A DNA stretch of 64,000 nucleotides from an uncultured Duncaniella sp. (GCF_910577345.1 NZ_CAJTMT010000009.1:1-64000); one strand, 5' to 3'; positions 1 through 9,427 are shown, counted from the stretch's first letter. The notes: generated by a model from the letters alone, not told the origin. Numbers and translations: made by a program.

Positions 1-639
1 CCCTGCACATCTCCGCTACGCTCCGATGTACAGGGTTACGCAGAAATCGGTGTCCTGCGGACACCCGTATCTGCCCTCCGGACTCCATATCCGAAACAAG
101 CTACATGCATGAAGTTCACCCCACCAGTTCCCGAAACTCAACCATACTACCGAAACTCTGTGTCATCCTGCAGTTGGAAGTCAAGTATGGGATATAAAAA
201 ACCGTTGCCCGCGGTCGGGGACCGGGGCAACGGGGGTTTAGGTTTGTAAGATGATTGAAAGTATCAGGCGTAGTTCTTATTCGCGGGAAACCGACCGGGA
301 GGATGGCTTTGGCTTGAAAGCCGACCAGGGTGGGCTTGGAAATCATTATGCAGGCCGACCGGGAGGATGACTCCGATTTGAAAGCTGACCGGAGATGGCC
401 TGACAATTATGACAAGCTCACCGGAAATACCTCCGATTTGGAAGCTGCTCGTGATGGCTTTGATTTTAAAGCCTACATCCGATTTGGAAGCCATTTTGGT
501 AGTGGCGGGTTTCCGTTTGAAAGTTGTCCCTTATGTTAGGCAGGGGGTCACTAAGACAGTACTTTCAACGCTTACTATTAATGAACTGATTTTAACTTTC
601 CATAGAAAGTCAAATCAGTTCGGTTAGCAGAGTTTGGGA
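1..639. other. Intergenic DNA with hairpins, no supported gene
   Basis: No convincing coding region. Bases 1-35 can fold into a hairpin (CCCTGCACATC against GATGTACAGGG, one mismatch) and bases about 51-67 into GGTGTCC/GGACACC. The stretch from about 300 to 530 holds degenerate repeats, listed separately. Short open frames here only follow the repeat period and have no recognisable product. Confidence 0.6.
305..530. repeat. Degenerate repeats around CTCCGATTTGAAAGC
   Basis: Six or more imperfect units centred on a core like TCCGATTTGRAAGC are visible near 311, 371, 431, 458, 478 and 510. The clearest pair (371 and 431) is 60 bases apart, and the later units are closer. Neighbouring words such as GACCGGGAGGATG recur near 293 and 357. 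One frame reads a weak peptide repeat (SDLKA, SDLEA, FDFKA), so decayed coding DNA is possible, but I call it a repeat tract. Confidence 0.6.
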
Positions 640-1968
640 TTATTTCTTTTTAGAGAATTTCTTCGCAGCGTTCTTTCTTGCCTTCTTGAAAGAATCGACA
701 TTGTAGCCGAGGTCTTCCATTTCGAGCGAAGCCCAGATGAACGGACCGACACCCTTGGCGTCATTGTCGCGGATGGGTTCGCTGAGATAGTAGGCGTATG
801 AGCCGTCGCGACGCTTGTTTTCCTTCACCTTGGGAGCAGCTTTGAGCACTGCATCGCTGATGCCCGGGCCGAGGCCTGCGACAACGCAGCAGTCGGTGAG
901 CGAGATGGTGCCGTCGGAATCCTCGCGGATGAAGTTCTCGATGATACCCTCGTAGGCTTTCTTGCCGGCCTCAAGATATTTGGGGTCCTTCACCCAACCC
1001 TTGCGGGCAGCCTTGAGGAGTGAGTAGGCGAACATTGACGAGCAAGTCGATTCGAGATAGTTGCCTTCACCTTCGGGGGAGTCCATCACCTGATACCATA
1101 CACCTGTCTTGGGATCCTGCCACTTGATGATGTTGTCGAAAGTGCGGGTTAGAAGGTCGATGACCTCACCGCGACGCTCATAGTCCTCGGGGAGGACGTC
1201 GAGAAGCTCGACGAGAGCCATTGTGTACCAACCCTCGGCGCGGCCCCAGCAGTGCTGAGAAAGACCGGTCTCGTTGTCGCTCCAGAACATCTCGCGGCTC
1301 TCATCCCATGCGTGGCGGTTAAGGCCGGTCTTGGGATCGTAGGTGCGGTCGTAGGTGCTCTTCACCTGGTCTACGGCATCGTCGTAGATGGGTTTGGCAA
1401 GTTCGGGAGTGTAGATGGTCGAAGCGGTGAGCACACGGTAGGGGAGACCCATGAAGATACCGTCGAGCCACACCTGATAGGCGTAGATGGCCTTGTGCCA
1501 GTAGACACCTTCCTTTGTGCGGGGCTGCTCTTCGAGCTGACGCATGAGGGTGTTCATGGCCTTGAGGTTCTTGTTTTCGGGGAAGTGCTGATACATGCGG
1601 GTCACGAAGTGGCCTGTGCGCACGTTGTCGAGATTATAGTCGAGGAGCTTATAGCCACGGATGACACCGTCGGGCGAAATCATGGTGTCGGTGTACTGGA
1701 TGCAATAGTCCTTGATGTCGTCACCGCCGTAGCGCAGATAGGTGTCGAGCATTGATTCAAGCTCGATGCCCATCACATAGCTCCATTTAGGACGGTTGGA
1801 GAAGTCGAGCATGTAACTCTGGGGGACGCGCTGCATTTCGGAGCGTGTCAGCCACTCGGAGTAATGCTTGGGAGTTTCGTTGGCTTTTTTTGCGGGGGCT
1901 GCTGAGGCGAAGACCGAGCCGAAAGTGGCCAACAGTACGCCTGCGAGCATTAGCTTTAATTTTTTCAT
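640..1968 (-). CDS. GH105/GH88-type unsaturated glucuronyl (rhamnogalacturonyl) hydrolase
   Basis: A 442-residue secreted enzyme. Residues 1 to about 23 form a signal peptide ending in an ASA-like cleavage site. The rest has the pattern of an alpha/alpha six-barrel: VWLDGIFMGLPY near 166-177 holds the Asp expected to act as proton donor, followed by HAWDES near 219, WGRAEGWY near 241 and ESTCSSMFAYSL near 308. Family members remove the unsaturated uronic acid left at the non-reducing end by pectin or similar lyases, in the periplasm of Bacteroidetes. It diverges from the GH3 gene, consistent with a small glycan-use locus, although no SusC/SusD genes are in the window. The Lys-rich tail (KKFSKKK) is unremarkable. 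The exact substrate cannot be read from sequence. Confidence 0.88.
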   Translation of the reverse strand: MKKLKLMLAGVLLATFGSVFASAAPAKKANETPKHYSEWLTRSEMQRVPQSYMLDFSNRPKWSYVMGIELESMLDTYLRYGGDDIKDYCIQYTDTMISPDGVIRGYKLLDYNLDNVRTGHFVTRMYQHFPENKNLKAMNTLMRQLEEQPRTKEGVYWHKAIYAYQVWLDGIFMGLPYRVLTASTIYTPELAKPIYDDAVDQVKSTYDRTYDPKTGLNRHAWDESREMFWSDNETGLSQHCWGRAEGWYTMALVELLDVLPEDYERRGEVIDLLTRTFDNIIKWQDPKTGVWYQVMDSPEGEGNYLESTCSSMFAYSLLKAARKGWVKDPKYLEAGKKAYEGIIENFIREDSDGTISLTDCCVVAGLGPGISDAVLKAAPKVKENKRRDGSYAYYLSEPIRDNDAKGVGPFIWASLEMEDLGYNVDSFKKARKNAAKKFSKKK

Positions 1969-2039
1969 TTTCCGGTTTAAGGTATGAGATGTTTGATTGA
2001 TTTAGATTCGGATGAAATGATATTGTATCTAAGATAGCA

Positions 2040-2071
2040 CAAAAGTACTAATAAAACTCGTAACTGCCAAA
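2040..2071 (-). promoter_or_regulatory. Promoter of the GH105 gene
   Basis: On the minus strand, TTTG (2071-2068), exactly 20 bases, then TACTTTTG (2047-2040). This fits the Bacteroidetes -33/-7 consensus (TTTG and TAnnTTTG) and leaves a leader of roughly 65 bases before the start codon at 1968. Confidence 0.75.
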
Positions 2072-2089
2072 TTTGCTTTTGTCTAAGGA

Positions 2090-2121
2090 TTTGGTTTTTC
2101 GATTTTTTAAAGTTATCTTTG
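2090..2121 (+). promoter_or_regulatory. Promoter of the GH3 gene
   Basis: TTTG at 2090-2093, 20 bases, then TATCTTTG at 2114-2121, matching the Bacteroidetes consensus. It lies back-to-back with the GH105 promoter 20 bases away. It also shows that the coding start is downstream at 2167 and not at the TTG codon inside the -7 box. Confidence 0.78.
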
Positions 2122-2166
2122 CATATAAGTAACGTAGTCAAACATCATTATCACTCTATAAAATCC

Positions 2167-4734
2167 ATGAAACTTAAGCATTTTTTTGCGGCTGCGCTCC
2201 TTGCGGGATTGCCCGTGACAATGTCTGCGCAACTGCTTCCCTATCAGAACCCTTCACTGTCGGCCGAGGAACGCGCCGAGGACCTCTGCAAGCGCCTCAC
2301 GCTTGAAGAGAAAACCAAGCTGATGATGAACTCATCGCCGGCCATCGAGCGTCTGGGCATTCCGGCATTCGACTGGTGGAGCGAGGCTCTTCACGGAGTG
2401 GGCCGCAACGGTCTCGCGACAGTGTTCCCTTCTTGTATTGGCATGGCCGCATCCTTTGACGACGACCTTATAGAAGAGGTGTTCACAGCCGTCAGCGACG
2501 AAGCCCGTGCGAAGAATACCCTCGCCCGTAAGGAAGGCAAAGTCGGAAAATACAAATGCCTGTCATTCTGGACTCCTAACATCAACGTATTCCGTGACCC
2601 CCGCTGGGGACGCGGTCAGGAGACCTACGGCGAGGATCCCTATATGAACGGACGCATGGGTCTGCGCGTGGTGAAGGGTCTGCAGGGCGACGGAACCGAC
2701 AAATATTACAAACTCCACGCATGTGCCAAGCACTATGCAGTCCACAGCGGTCCGGAGAAGACCCGTCACCGTTTCGACATCGAGAATCTTCCCGCTCGTG
2801 AGCTTTGGGAAACCTATCTTCCCGCGTTCAAGATGCTGGTGCAGGATGGCAACGTTCAGCAGGTCATGTGTGCCTATCAGCGCTTTGAAGGCTCCCCCTG
2901 CTGCGGCTCCGACAAACTTCTCAACTCCATCCTCCGCTACAAGTGGGGCTTCGACGGCCTCGTCGTCAGCGACTGCGGTGCTATCGGTGACTTCTATCGT
3001 CCCGGCCGTCACGAAGTGTCGAAGGATGCAGAGGCAGCTTCGGCATTGGGTGTGCTCAGCGGAACTGATGTCGAGTGTGGTAGCGTCTACAAGAATCTTC
3101 CGGCAGCCGTGAAGCGCGGCGACATCAAGGAGTCGGATCTCGACGTGAGCGTGAAGCGCCTCCTCAAAGGCCGTTTCGAGCTCGGCGATTTCGACCCTGA
3201 CTCGCTCGTCTCGTGGACCTCTATCCCGATGAGCGTTGTCAGTTCTAAGGAGCATCGCGACCTTGCCCGCAAGATGGGACGCGAACAGATGGTGCTTCTG
3301 AAAAACAACGGTATCCTTCCCCTCTCGTCCGATGCGAAGAATATCATGGTTATGGGCCCCAACGCTGCTGACTCCACAATGATGTGGGGTATCTACTACG
3401 GTCAGCCCGGCCACACTGTCACTGCCCTCGAAGGTCTCAATGCCCGCACCGGTCGCAAGCTCCCTTATAGCCGCGCCTGTGCCGTCACTCAGATGACCGA
3501 CAGAGAGAGCGTGTTTGGCAGCCTCACTGATTCCAAAGGCCGTCAGGGCATGGAAGCCGCCTACTGGAACAATACAACTATGGAGGGCAAACCCGTCGTG
3601 GAGACCATCTACACCGCCCCCATTCAGCTTGACAACGGTGGCAACACCGTCTTCGCCCCCGGTGTGAACCTCACCAACTTCACCACAAGCATCAAGGGTA
3701 GCTATGTTGCCGACCGTGACGAGACACTCAATATGGTCTACAATAACGACGACGGTCTGCGCATCATCATCAACGGCGACACCGTCCACAACCGTTGGAA
3801 GACCGATCCGCTTGGTTTCCGCGAACGCGAATTCAAGGTGAAGAAGGGTCAGAAGTATGACATTCAGGTGGACTACATGCAGCTTGAGGACGATGCGACC
3901 CTCAACTTCGACATCCTCCGCACCCGCGAGGTAACTCCCGCCGATGCTGTCGCACAGGCCAAGGATGCTGAGGTGGTGATTTTTGTCGGCGGTATCTCGC
4001 CTGCCTACGAACGCGAGGAGGCCAAGGTCCGCGAACCGGGATTTGACGACGGTGACCGCACCTCTATCGAGCTTCCCGCTCCTCAGCGCGAAATCATCCG
4101 CGCGCTCCACGAAGCCGGAAAGAAGATTGTGTTGGTGAACTGCAGCGGTAGCGCCGTGGCTCTCACTCCCGAAAATGAAATCTGCGATGCCATTCTTCAG
4201 GCATGGTATCCCGGTGAGCAGGGCGGTCATGCCATAGCCGACGTGCTTTTCGGCGATTACAACCCCTCGGGCAAGCTCCCCGTCACCTTCTACAAGGATG
4301 ACTCGCAGCTCCCCGGTTTTGACGATTACCTGATGGCAGGACGCACATACCGCTACATGAAGCAGGAGCCCCTCTATCAGTTCGGCCACGGTCTGAGCTA
4401 CACCACTTTCGACATCTCCAAGCCGACCTACAAGAACGACAAGGTGAAGGTCCGTGTGAAGAACACCGGCAAGCGTGAAGGAACTGAAATCGTGCAGGTC
4501 TACATGCGTCGTCCCGCCGATACAGCCGGTCCCAACAAGACCCTGCGCGGCTATGCCCGCGTCGATCTTGCTCCCGGCGAAAGCAAGGATGTGGAGATTG
4601 ATTTCCCCCGCAATCTCTTCGAGAACTGGGATGAGGCCGCTCAGGAAATGCGTGTCGTTCCCGGTGAATATGAACTCATGGTAGGCTCATCGAGCGCCGC
4701 CAAAGACCTCAAGACCATCAAGGTTAAAATCTGA
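2167..4734 (+). CDS. Glycoside hydrolase family 3 with PA14 insert (beta-glucosidase/xylosidase type)
   Basis: An 855-residue secreted glycosidase. The ATG at 2167 gives a clean signal peptide (MKLKHFFAAALLAGLP, cleavage near SAQ) and lies downstream of a good promoter. The N-terminal GH3 barrel contains GFDGLVVSDCGAI, whose Asp at about residue 269 is the expected nucleophile. A PA14 carbohydrate-binding insert follows within the C-terminal alpha/beta domain at about 461-580 (YNNDDGLRIIINGD). A fibronectin-III-like end starts near residue 760. The family releases terminal beta-linked sugars from oligosaccharides, probably in the periplasm. PA14-bearing GH3 enzymes include beta-glucosidases and beta-xylosidases, and the choice between them is open. 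It is divergent from the GH105 gene and followed by a long hairpin terminator. Confidence 0.9.
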   Translation: MKLKHFFAAALLAGLPVTMSAQLLPYQNPSLSAEERAEDLCKRLTLEEKTKLMMNSSPAIERLGIPAFDWWSEALHGVGRNGLATVFPSCIGMAASFDDDLIEEVFTAVSDEARAKNTLARKEGKVGKYKCLSFWTPNINVFRDPRWGRGQETYGEDPYMNGRMGLRVVKGLQGDGTDKYYKLHACAKHYAVHSGPEKTRHRFDIENLPARELWETYLPAFKMLVQDGNVQQVMCAYQRFEGSPCCGSDKLLNSILRYKWGFDGLVVSDCGAIGDFYRPGRHEVSKDAEAASALGVLSGTDVECGSVYKNLPAAVKRGDIKESDLDVSVKRLLKGRFELGDFDPDSLVSWTSIPMSVVSSKEHRDLARKMGREQMVLLKNNGILPLSSDAKNIMVMGPNAADSTMMWGIYYGQPGHTVTALEGLNARTGRKLPYSRACAVTQMTDRESVFGSLTDSKGRQGMEAAYWNNTTMEGKPVVETIYTAPIQLDNGGNTVFAPGVNLTNFTTSIKGSYVADRDETLNMVYNNDDGLRIIINGDTVHNRWKTDPLGFREREFKVKKGQKYDIQVDYMQLEDDATLNFDILRTREVTPADAVAQAKDAEVVIFVGGISPAYEREEAKVREPGFDDGDRTSIELPAPQREIIRALHEAGKKIVLVNCSGSAVALTPENEICDAILQAWYPGEQGGHAIADVLFGDYNPSGKLPVTFYKDDSQLPGFDDYLMAGRTYRYMKQEPLYQFGHGLSYTTFDISKPTYKNDKVKVRVKNTGKREGTEIVQVYMRRPADTAGPNKTLRGYARVDLAPGESKDVEIDFPRNLFENWDEAAQEMRVVPGEYELMVGSSSAAKDLKTIKVKI

Positions 4735-4750
4735 AAAAATTTTTTCAGCT

Positions 4751-4853
4751 TAGGTACATAAATTCATAAATAACAAAAATAACAGACTTTTCCATCTGAT
4801 TAATGATGATAGGAAAGTCTGTTATTTTTGTTATTTATGAATTTATGTACCTA
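4751..4853. terminator. Long bidirectional hairpin terminator (43-nt arms)
   Basis: Arms at 4751-4793 and 4812-4853 are inverted copies of each other with a single one-base bulge; the loop is 18 bases. It lies between the convergent GH3 (plus) and exonuclease III (minus) genes, so it can stop both. The arm length is far above that of a normal terminator. Confidence 0.8.
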
Positions 4854-4881
4854 CTATCTTTTGATTAGCAAAAAAAGTGGG

Positions 4882-5634
4882 TTATTTCAGGTAGAGTTCG
4901 ACCGGGCAGTGGTCGGAGCCGAGGATGTCGGCACGGATATTGGCATCCGCAAGGCGCGGAGCGAGGCGCGAGCTGATGAGGAAGTAGTCGATACGCCACC
5001 CGACGTTCTTCTCCCTTGCTCTCGCACGGTAGCTCCACCATGTGTAAGCCTCCTCCAGATCGGGATGGATGGCACGGAAAGTATCGATGAAGCCCTGTTC
5101 GAGGAGCTTCGAGAACTCACCGCGCTCCTCGTCGGTGAAACCGGCGTTGCGCGTGTTGGTCTTTGGATTCTTCAGGTCTATTTCCTTGTGGGCCACATTC
5201 ATGTCGCCGCAGATGATGACAGGTTTCACGGCATCGAGCTTCGCGATGTAGTCGCGGAAAGCCTCCTCCCACACCATGCGGTAGGGGAGACGGGCAAGCT
5301 CACCCTGCGAGTTGGGAGTGTAGACGGTCACGAGGAAATAGTCGTCCATCTCGAGGGTGATGACGCGCCCCTCGTGGTCATGTTCATCGACCCCGATGCC
5401 GTAGGTCACATTGAGGGGTTCATGGCGGGTATAGATGGCGGTGCCGGAATAACCTTTGCGGTCAGCGAGGTTCCAGTAGGACTTATAGCCCTCGAATTCG
5501 AGTTCAAGCGCTCCGGGGCTGAGTTTGGTTTCCTGCAGGCAGAAGAAATCTGCGTCGAGCGACGCGAATATGTCGTTGAAGCCTTTGCCGCATACCGCGC
5601 GCAGGCCATTGACATTCCAGGATATAAATTTCAT
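4882..5634 (-). CDS. xth: Exodeoxyribonuclease III
   Basis: A 250-residue AP endonuclease / 3'-5' exonuclease of the EEP (endonuclease-exonuclease-phosphatase) superfamily, acting in cytoplasmic base excision repair. All family motifs are present: SWNVNGLRA at the N-terminus, the metal-binding Glu in LQETK (about 35), YTPNSQG, GDMNVAHKEIDL, WWSYR, GWRIDYFLIS and the terminal GSDHCPV. The start is placed at the Met of MKFISWNVNG (5634), because this is the usual beginning of the family. An upstream in-frame start would add 23 residues without similarity. Length and motif order are normal, so the gene is presumed functional. It converges on the GH3 gene. Confidence 0.93.
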   Translation of the reverse strand: MKFISWNVNGLRAVCGKGFNDIFASLDADFFCLQETKLSPGALELEFEGYKSYWNLADRKGYSGTAIYTRHEPLNVTYGIGVDEHDHEGRVITLEMDDYFLVTVYTPNSQGELARLPYRMVWEEAFRDYIAKLDAVKPVIICGDMNVAHKEIDLKNPKTNTRNAGFTDEERGEFSKLLEQGFIDTFRAIHPDLEEAYTWWSYRARAREKNVGWRIDYFLISSRLAPRLADANIRADILGSDHCPVELYLK

Positions 5635-5729
5635 GATGGTTGGATCAAATTTAACATTAGTTATGATATGAGCCGTTAAGTCATTGTCCGACAAAGTGTT
5701 CATGCCGACAATCAGGCTGATTTTCGTTA

Positions 5730-5764
5730 CAAAGATAAGGATTTATAAGATTTTTTCCTGCAAA
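5730..5764 (-). promoter_or_regulatory. Possible promoter of exonuclease III
   Basis: The minus strand carries TATCTTTG (5737-5730) with TTTG at 5764-5761, a spacing of 23 that is longer than the usual 19-21. A second -7-like box, TAAATTTG (5653-5646), lies much closer to the start codon but lacks a -33 element. Confidence 0.35.
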
Positions 5765-5867
5765 TGTGTAACTATTTTAGACGGCTTGCGTCTAATTGAG
5801 TGTAAACCGTTTCCACCAATCCCCTTGACAAGGTATTGAAAATCAATCACGACATCAAGATTCAACT

Positions 5868-6527
5868 ATGATAATAAGCCTGAAAGATATTAACAAATCC
5901 TACCCCGGCGCAGTGCCTCTGCATGTACTTAAGGACGTCAACCTCTCCATCGACAAAGGTGAGCTTGTCTCCATCATGGGAGCTTCCGGCTCCGGCAAAT
6001 CCACCCTGCTCAACATCCTCGGCATCCTTGACAATTATGATTCGGGAGAATACTATCTCGACGGTGTACTCATCAAGGATCTCAGCGAGAACAAGGCTGC
6101 CGACCTGCGCAACTATATGATAGGTTTCGTGTTCCAGTCGTTCAATCTCATTAACTACAAGAACGCGCTTGAAAACGTCGCCCTGCCGCTGTTCTATCGC
6201 GGAGTGTCGCGCCGACAGCGCAACAAGCTTGCAATGGAGCAACTCGAACGCATGGGCATGGCTGACCGTGCCACCCATCTTCCGAGCGAACTTTCAGGCG
6301 GACAGAAGCAGCGTGTGGCCATTGCCCGCGCTCTTATCACCAACCCCTCGATTATCCTCGCCGACGAACCGACAGGTGCGCTCGACTCGAAGACGTCGAA
6401 GGAGGTTATGCAGGTGTTCCGCGACCTGAATGCGGATGGAATGACCATTGTTATTGTCACACACGATCCTGGTGTTGGCGAGCAGACCAACCGCATCATC
6501 CGCATCGTTGACGGAAGAATAGTGTAG
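5868..6527 (+). CDS. ABC transporter ATP-binding protein, MacB/LolD type
   Basis: A 219-residue nucleotide-binding subunit. Walker A GASGSGKST at 38-46, Q-loop in FVFQSF (Gln about 90), signature LSGGQKQR at 142-149, Walker B IILADEPTGALD near 162-173 and the switch His in VTHD near 199 are all intact. The LolD/MacB subclass energises FtsX-fold permeases that work by mechanotransmission and do not carry substrate through a membrane channel. It is the first gene of a co-directional set with two permeases, an adaptor and a TolC-like protein, so it probably powers a tripartite exporter from periplasm to outside. A 132-base repeat-rich gap separates it from the first permease. Confidence 0.93.
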   Translation: MIISLKDINKSYPGAVPLHVLKDVNLSIDKGELVSIMGASGSGKSTLLNILGILDNYDSGEYYLDGVLIKDLSENKAADLRNYMIGFVFQSFNLINYKNALENVALPLFYRGVSRRQRNKLAMEQLERMGMADRATHLPSELSGGQKQRVAIARALITNPSIILADEPTGALDSKTSKEVMQVFRDLNADGMTIVIVTHDPGVGEQTNRIIRIVDGRIV

Positions 6528-6555
6528 TAAAAATGGCTTGAGGCCATTTTTACAA

Positions 6556-6648
6556 GGATTAAGTAGTAAGGATAAAGTATTAAGTGTGCTTAAGTATTAA
6601 GTTTAAGTATTAAGTACTAAGTAATAAGGATAAAGTATTAAGTAAAGT
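6556..6648. repeat. Degenerate tandem repeats of AAGTATTAAGT
   Basis: An A/T-rich tract made of imperfect copies of AAGTATTAAGT and GGATAAAGTATTAAGT between the ATPase and permease genes. It has no coding potential and resembles the other short-repeat gaps in this operon. Confidence 0.7.
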
Positions 6649-6659
6649 GGCAAGGAGAT

Positions 6660-7886
6660 ATGTTTGATCTTGCAAGTGAAATAATGGCTACTCTGCGCAA
6701 CAATAAGTTGCGCACGGCGCTGACGGGCTTTGCTGTGTCGTGGGGAATATTCCTGCTCATAGTGCTCCTGAGCGTTTCGCGCGGGCTTGTCAACGGCATG
6801 GAATCCATGTTCGGACAGCGCGACACTGAAACGGTGTCGATCCGCGGTGGCTACGCGCAGAAAGCCTATAAGGGATTAAAGGAAAACCGCCGCGTGCAGC
6901 TTAGGGATGGCGACCTCGCGGTGCTTGAATCGCAGAATGCGAACGTCCTGTCGGAGGTAATCGCCCAGATTTCCAATGATACAGCCAAAGTGACAAGTTC
7001 CAAGGACTATCTGACCGACGGCTACCGTGGTGTCTATCCATCGGAGGTGAGAAACAGTGGCCTTGACATGACGAAGGGCCGTTTCATCAACCAGAACGAC
7101 ATCAATCAGCGCCGCCGCGTCGTGGTGGTCAACGAGGAATCAGCAAAGACGCTTTTCGGCGACAAAGAGCCGGTCGGGCAGTTGGTGAAGATAAGTGACC
7201 TGTCGTTTACAGTCGTGGGCACCTACAAGCAGGAGTGGCGCAGGGATGTATATATTCCATACTCCACCGCCCGCGCTATGAGCGGTGGGTCGGACAAGGT
7301 CAACAATATCACCGTCAAACTCAGCGGTGTCAAGACTCTTGAAGAGAGCGAGAACGCGGAAAAAGGATTCCGCTCGACACTCGGCCGCCAGCACACTTTC
7401 GCCGAGGACGACAACGGTTCGCTCTGGATATGGAACCGATTCTCGGACTATCTGACCACCTCGACGGCGATGGGAGCGATAGGAATGGCCGTGTGGATAA
7501 TCGGTCTGCTGACCATGCTCTCGGGTATTGTCGGTGTGAGCAACATCATGTTTGTCTCTGTCCGCGAACGCACCCATGAAATCGGTGTCCGTCGCGCCAT
7601 CGGAGCAAAACCACGCAGCATCCTGCGTCAGATTATACTTGAAAGCGTTGCCATCACCACTCTGTTCGGCTATGTCGGCATTGTCCTCGGTATGCTCGTT
7701 TCGGAAGGTATCGGAATGCTTGTTGCAGCCGGAGGTGAGCGCTCACCGCTGAAGGACCCGACGGTAGACATCGCAATAGCCATCCAGGTGACAGTCGTGC
7801 TCATAATCGCAGGAGCTTTCGCCGGACTCTTCCCTGCGATGAAATCACTGAAAATCAAACCTGTCGAAGCCCTCCGAGATGAATAA
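6660..7886 (+). CDS. ABC transporter permease, MacB/FtsX family (first)
   Basis: A 408-residue inner-membrane protein. A transmembrane helix near 20-42 (VSWGIFLLIVLLSV) is followed by a large periplasmic MacB-type core domain (about 45-270), then three helices in the FtsX domain from about 275 on. The cytoplasmic loop RERTHEIGVRRAIGAKPRSILRQI, which contacts the ATPase, is typical of MacB. The C-terminus ends in the usual KIKPVEALRDE. With the second permease it would form a heterodimer driven by the upstream ATPase. Its substrate is unknown; family members export lipoproteins, peptides or macrolides. Confidence 0.9.
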   Translation: MFDLASEIMATLRNNKLRTALTGFAVSWGIFLLIVLLSVSRGLVNGMESMFGQRDTETVSIRGGYAQKAYKGLKENRRVQLRDGDLAVLESQNANVLSEVIAQISNDTAKVTSSKDYLTDGYRGVYPSEVRNSGLDMTKGRFINQNDINQRRRVVVVNEESAKTLFGDKEPVGQLVKISDLSFTVVGTYKQEWRRDVYIPYSTARAMSGGSDKVNNITVKLSGVKTLEESENAEKGFRSTLGRQHTFAEDDNGSLWIWNRFSDYLTTSTAMGAIGMAVWIIGLLTMLSGIVGVSNIMFVSVRERTHEIGVRRAIGAKPRSILRQIILESVAITTLFGYVGIVLGMLVSEGIGMLVAAGGERSPLKDPTVDIAIAIQVTVVLIIAGAFAGLFPAMKSLKIKPVEALRDE

Positions 7887-7926
7887 CAGGCGAGGTTCCT
7901 CTCCACTCAATCACGTTTTATGAACA

Positions 7927-9171
7927 ATGAAAAATCCTATATTTGACATAGAAAACTGGCGCGAGATAGGCACCACGCTTGCCCAGAACAAGACACGCAC
8001 GTTCATGACGGCGTTCGGCATCTTCTGGGGTACGGCCATCCTCGCCATGCTCATGGGTGGTTCGAAAGGACTGAAAAGCTTCATGAGCCGAAACTTCGAG
8101 GGCTTCGCGACAAATGTGGCGATTGTCTTTCCCGGACGCACCACAAAGCCATACGCAGGTTTCAACAAGGGAATGTCGCTCGAACTCAACCTTCAGGACA
8201 TCATCAATATCCGCCGTGCCGTGCCGGAAATAGAATCATCATCGGCTGTCAACAATCTCTGGGCCAATGCGCTCTACGGACAGAACAGCACCAATGCGAT
8301 GCTGACGGGCGTCGAGAGCGACTATGACAAGATTTTCGTCCCCAAAATCTATGAGGGACGATTCATAAACGAGGCTGACAACACACGTTCGCGAAAAGTA
8401 TGCGTCGTTGGCAAGAAGGCGGCGGATGAACTTTTCGGCAAGGAGTCGGGAATAGGTAAGGAAATATCGCTCAACGGCATATATTATAAAGTTGTCGGCA
8501 TTGCCGGACAGACTTCGGAAATCCGTATGGGTGCGGAGCTCGACGAGTCGATTATCATCCCCTACAATTCCATGCGCGCCAACTACAACCTTGGCACGAA
8601 GGTCGGGATGTTCATGATGACGTTCAAGAGCGGTTATGCACCGGGTGATTATGAAAAGACCGTCCGACGGCTCATTGCGCGCAATCATCCCGTCGCGCCG
8701 GACGATGAAGGGGCGATGTATTACTTCGACGTGTCGGAACAGTTCAAGATGGTCGACAATGTGTTTCTCGGCATAACGCTGCTTGCCCTCGTGGTCGGTG
8801 CCGGAACGCTTCTGTCAGGTATCATCGGCGTTGGCAATATCATGTGGATCATAGTGCGTGAGCGCACACATGAGATTGGTATCCGCCGTGCGATCGGAGC
8901 GAAACCGCGCGACATCATCATTCAGATTCTCTCGGAGAGTATGGTGCTGACGACCATAGCCGGTGTTGCGGGAATCTGTTTCGCCATCATCCTGCTTGCG
9001 GGTGCCGAACATATCTTCGCGGACGACCGCGGAGTGATTGCCTTCCAGCTTTCGTTCATGCAAGCAGTCTATATACTCGTGACTTTCCTCGTACTCGGAA
9101 CTGCGGCGGGACTTATCCCTGCCATAAAGGCTATGAGAATCAAGCCTATTGAGGCGTTAAGCCAGAAATAA
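7927..9171 (+). CDS. ABC transporter permease, MacB/FtsX family (second)
   Basis: A 414-residue paralogue of the preceding permease with the same layout: N-terminal helix (FGIFWGTAILAMLMGGS), periplasmic core, three C-terminal helices, the coupling loop RERTHEIGIRRAIGAKP and the ending RIKPIEALSQK. It starts 40 bases after the first permease, so the two are almost certainly co-transcribed. Two different permeases with one ATPase indicate a heterodimeric transporter, common in Bacteroidetes. A repeat-filled gap of about 250 bases separates it from the adaptor gene. Confidence 0.9.
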   Translation: MKNPIFDIENWREIGTTLAQNKTRTFMTAFGIFWGTAILAMLMGGSKGLKSFMSRNFEGFATNVAIVFPGRTTKPYAGFNKGMSLELNLQDIINIRRAVPEIESSSAVNNLWANALYGQNSTNAMLTGVESDYDKIFVPKIYEGRFINEADNTRSRKVCVVGKKAADELFGKESGIGKEISLNGIYYKVVGIAGQTSEIRMGAELDESIIIPYNSMRANYNLGTKVGMFMMTFKSGYAPGDYEKTVRRLIARNHPVAPDDEGAMYYFDVSEQFKMVDNVFLGITLLALVVGAGTLLSGIIGVGNIMWIIVRERTHEIGIRRAIGAKPRDIIIQILSESMVLTTIAGVAGICFAIILLAGAEHIFADDRGVIAFQLSFMQAVYILVTFLVLGTAAGLIPAIKAMRIKPIEALSQK

Positions 9172-9172
9172 A

Positions 9173-9320
9173 GTATAGAGGTTAAAGTATAGAGTATAGA
9201 GGTTATTAAAGTATAGAGGTTGAAGTATAGAGTATAGAGAGCTATTGCTTTGACGACTTTAATGACTCCGATGTCTCTGATGACTTTAATGACTTTGATG
9301 ATTTTAATGACTGTTTAAGA
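9173..9320. repeat. Two blocks of short tandem repeats
   Basis: Bases 9173-9240 are imperfect copies of AAAGTATAGAGGTT and AAGTATAGAGTATAGAG. Bases about 9250-9316 are imperfect copies of GATGACTTTAATGACT. The first block shares a 29-base identical stretch with a gap inside the prophage (near 48,566). Bases 9321-9427 hold only A/T-rich DNA before the adaptor gene. Confidence 0.75.
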
Positions 9321-9427
9321 GCTGATTAAAGGCTTTGGTTTTTGAAGGAAGAGAGTCAATTATATAAAAAGAACTATTAACAAGAACTATTCATAAAAAA
9401 TAATAATCATAATCATATCAGAAAGCA

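Noticed and set aside
330..539. A small gene encoding a 69-residue peptide
   Set aside because: Its codons just follow the degenerate DNA repeats, with no conserved product or promoter.
2119..2166. TTG start 48 bases upstream for the GH3 gene
   Set aside because: That codon overlaps the -7 promoter box, and the added residues would precede and spoil the signal peptide.
2563..4389. A 608-codon open frame on the strand opposite the GH3 gene
   Set aside because: It mirrors a high-G/C conserved gene and its translation has no recognisable motif or signal; the GH3 frame has full domain structure.
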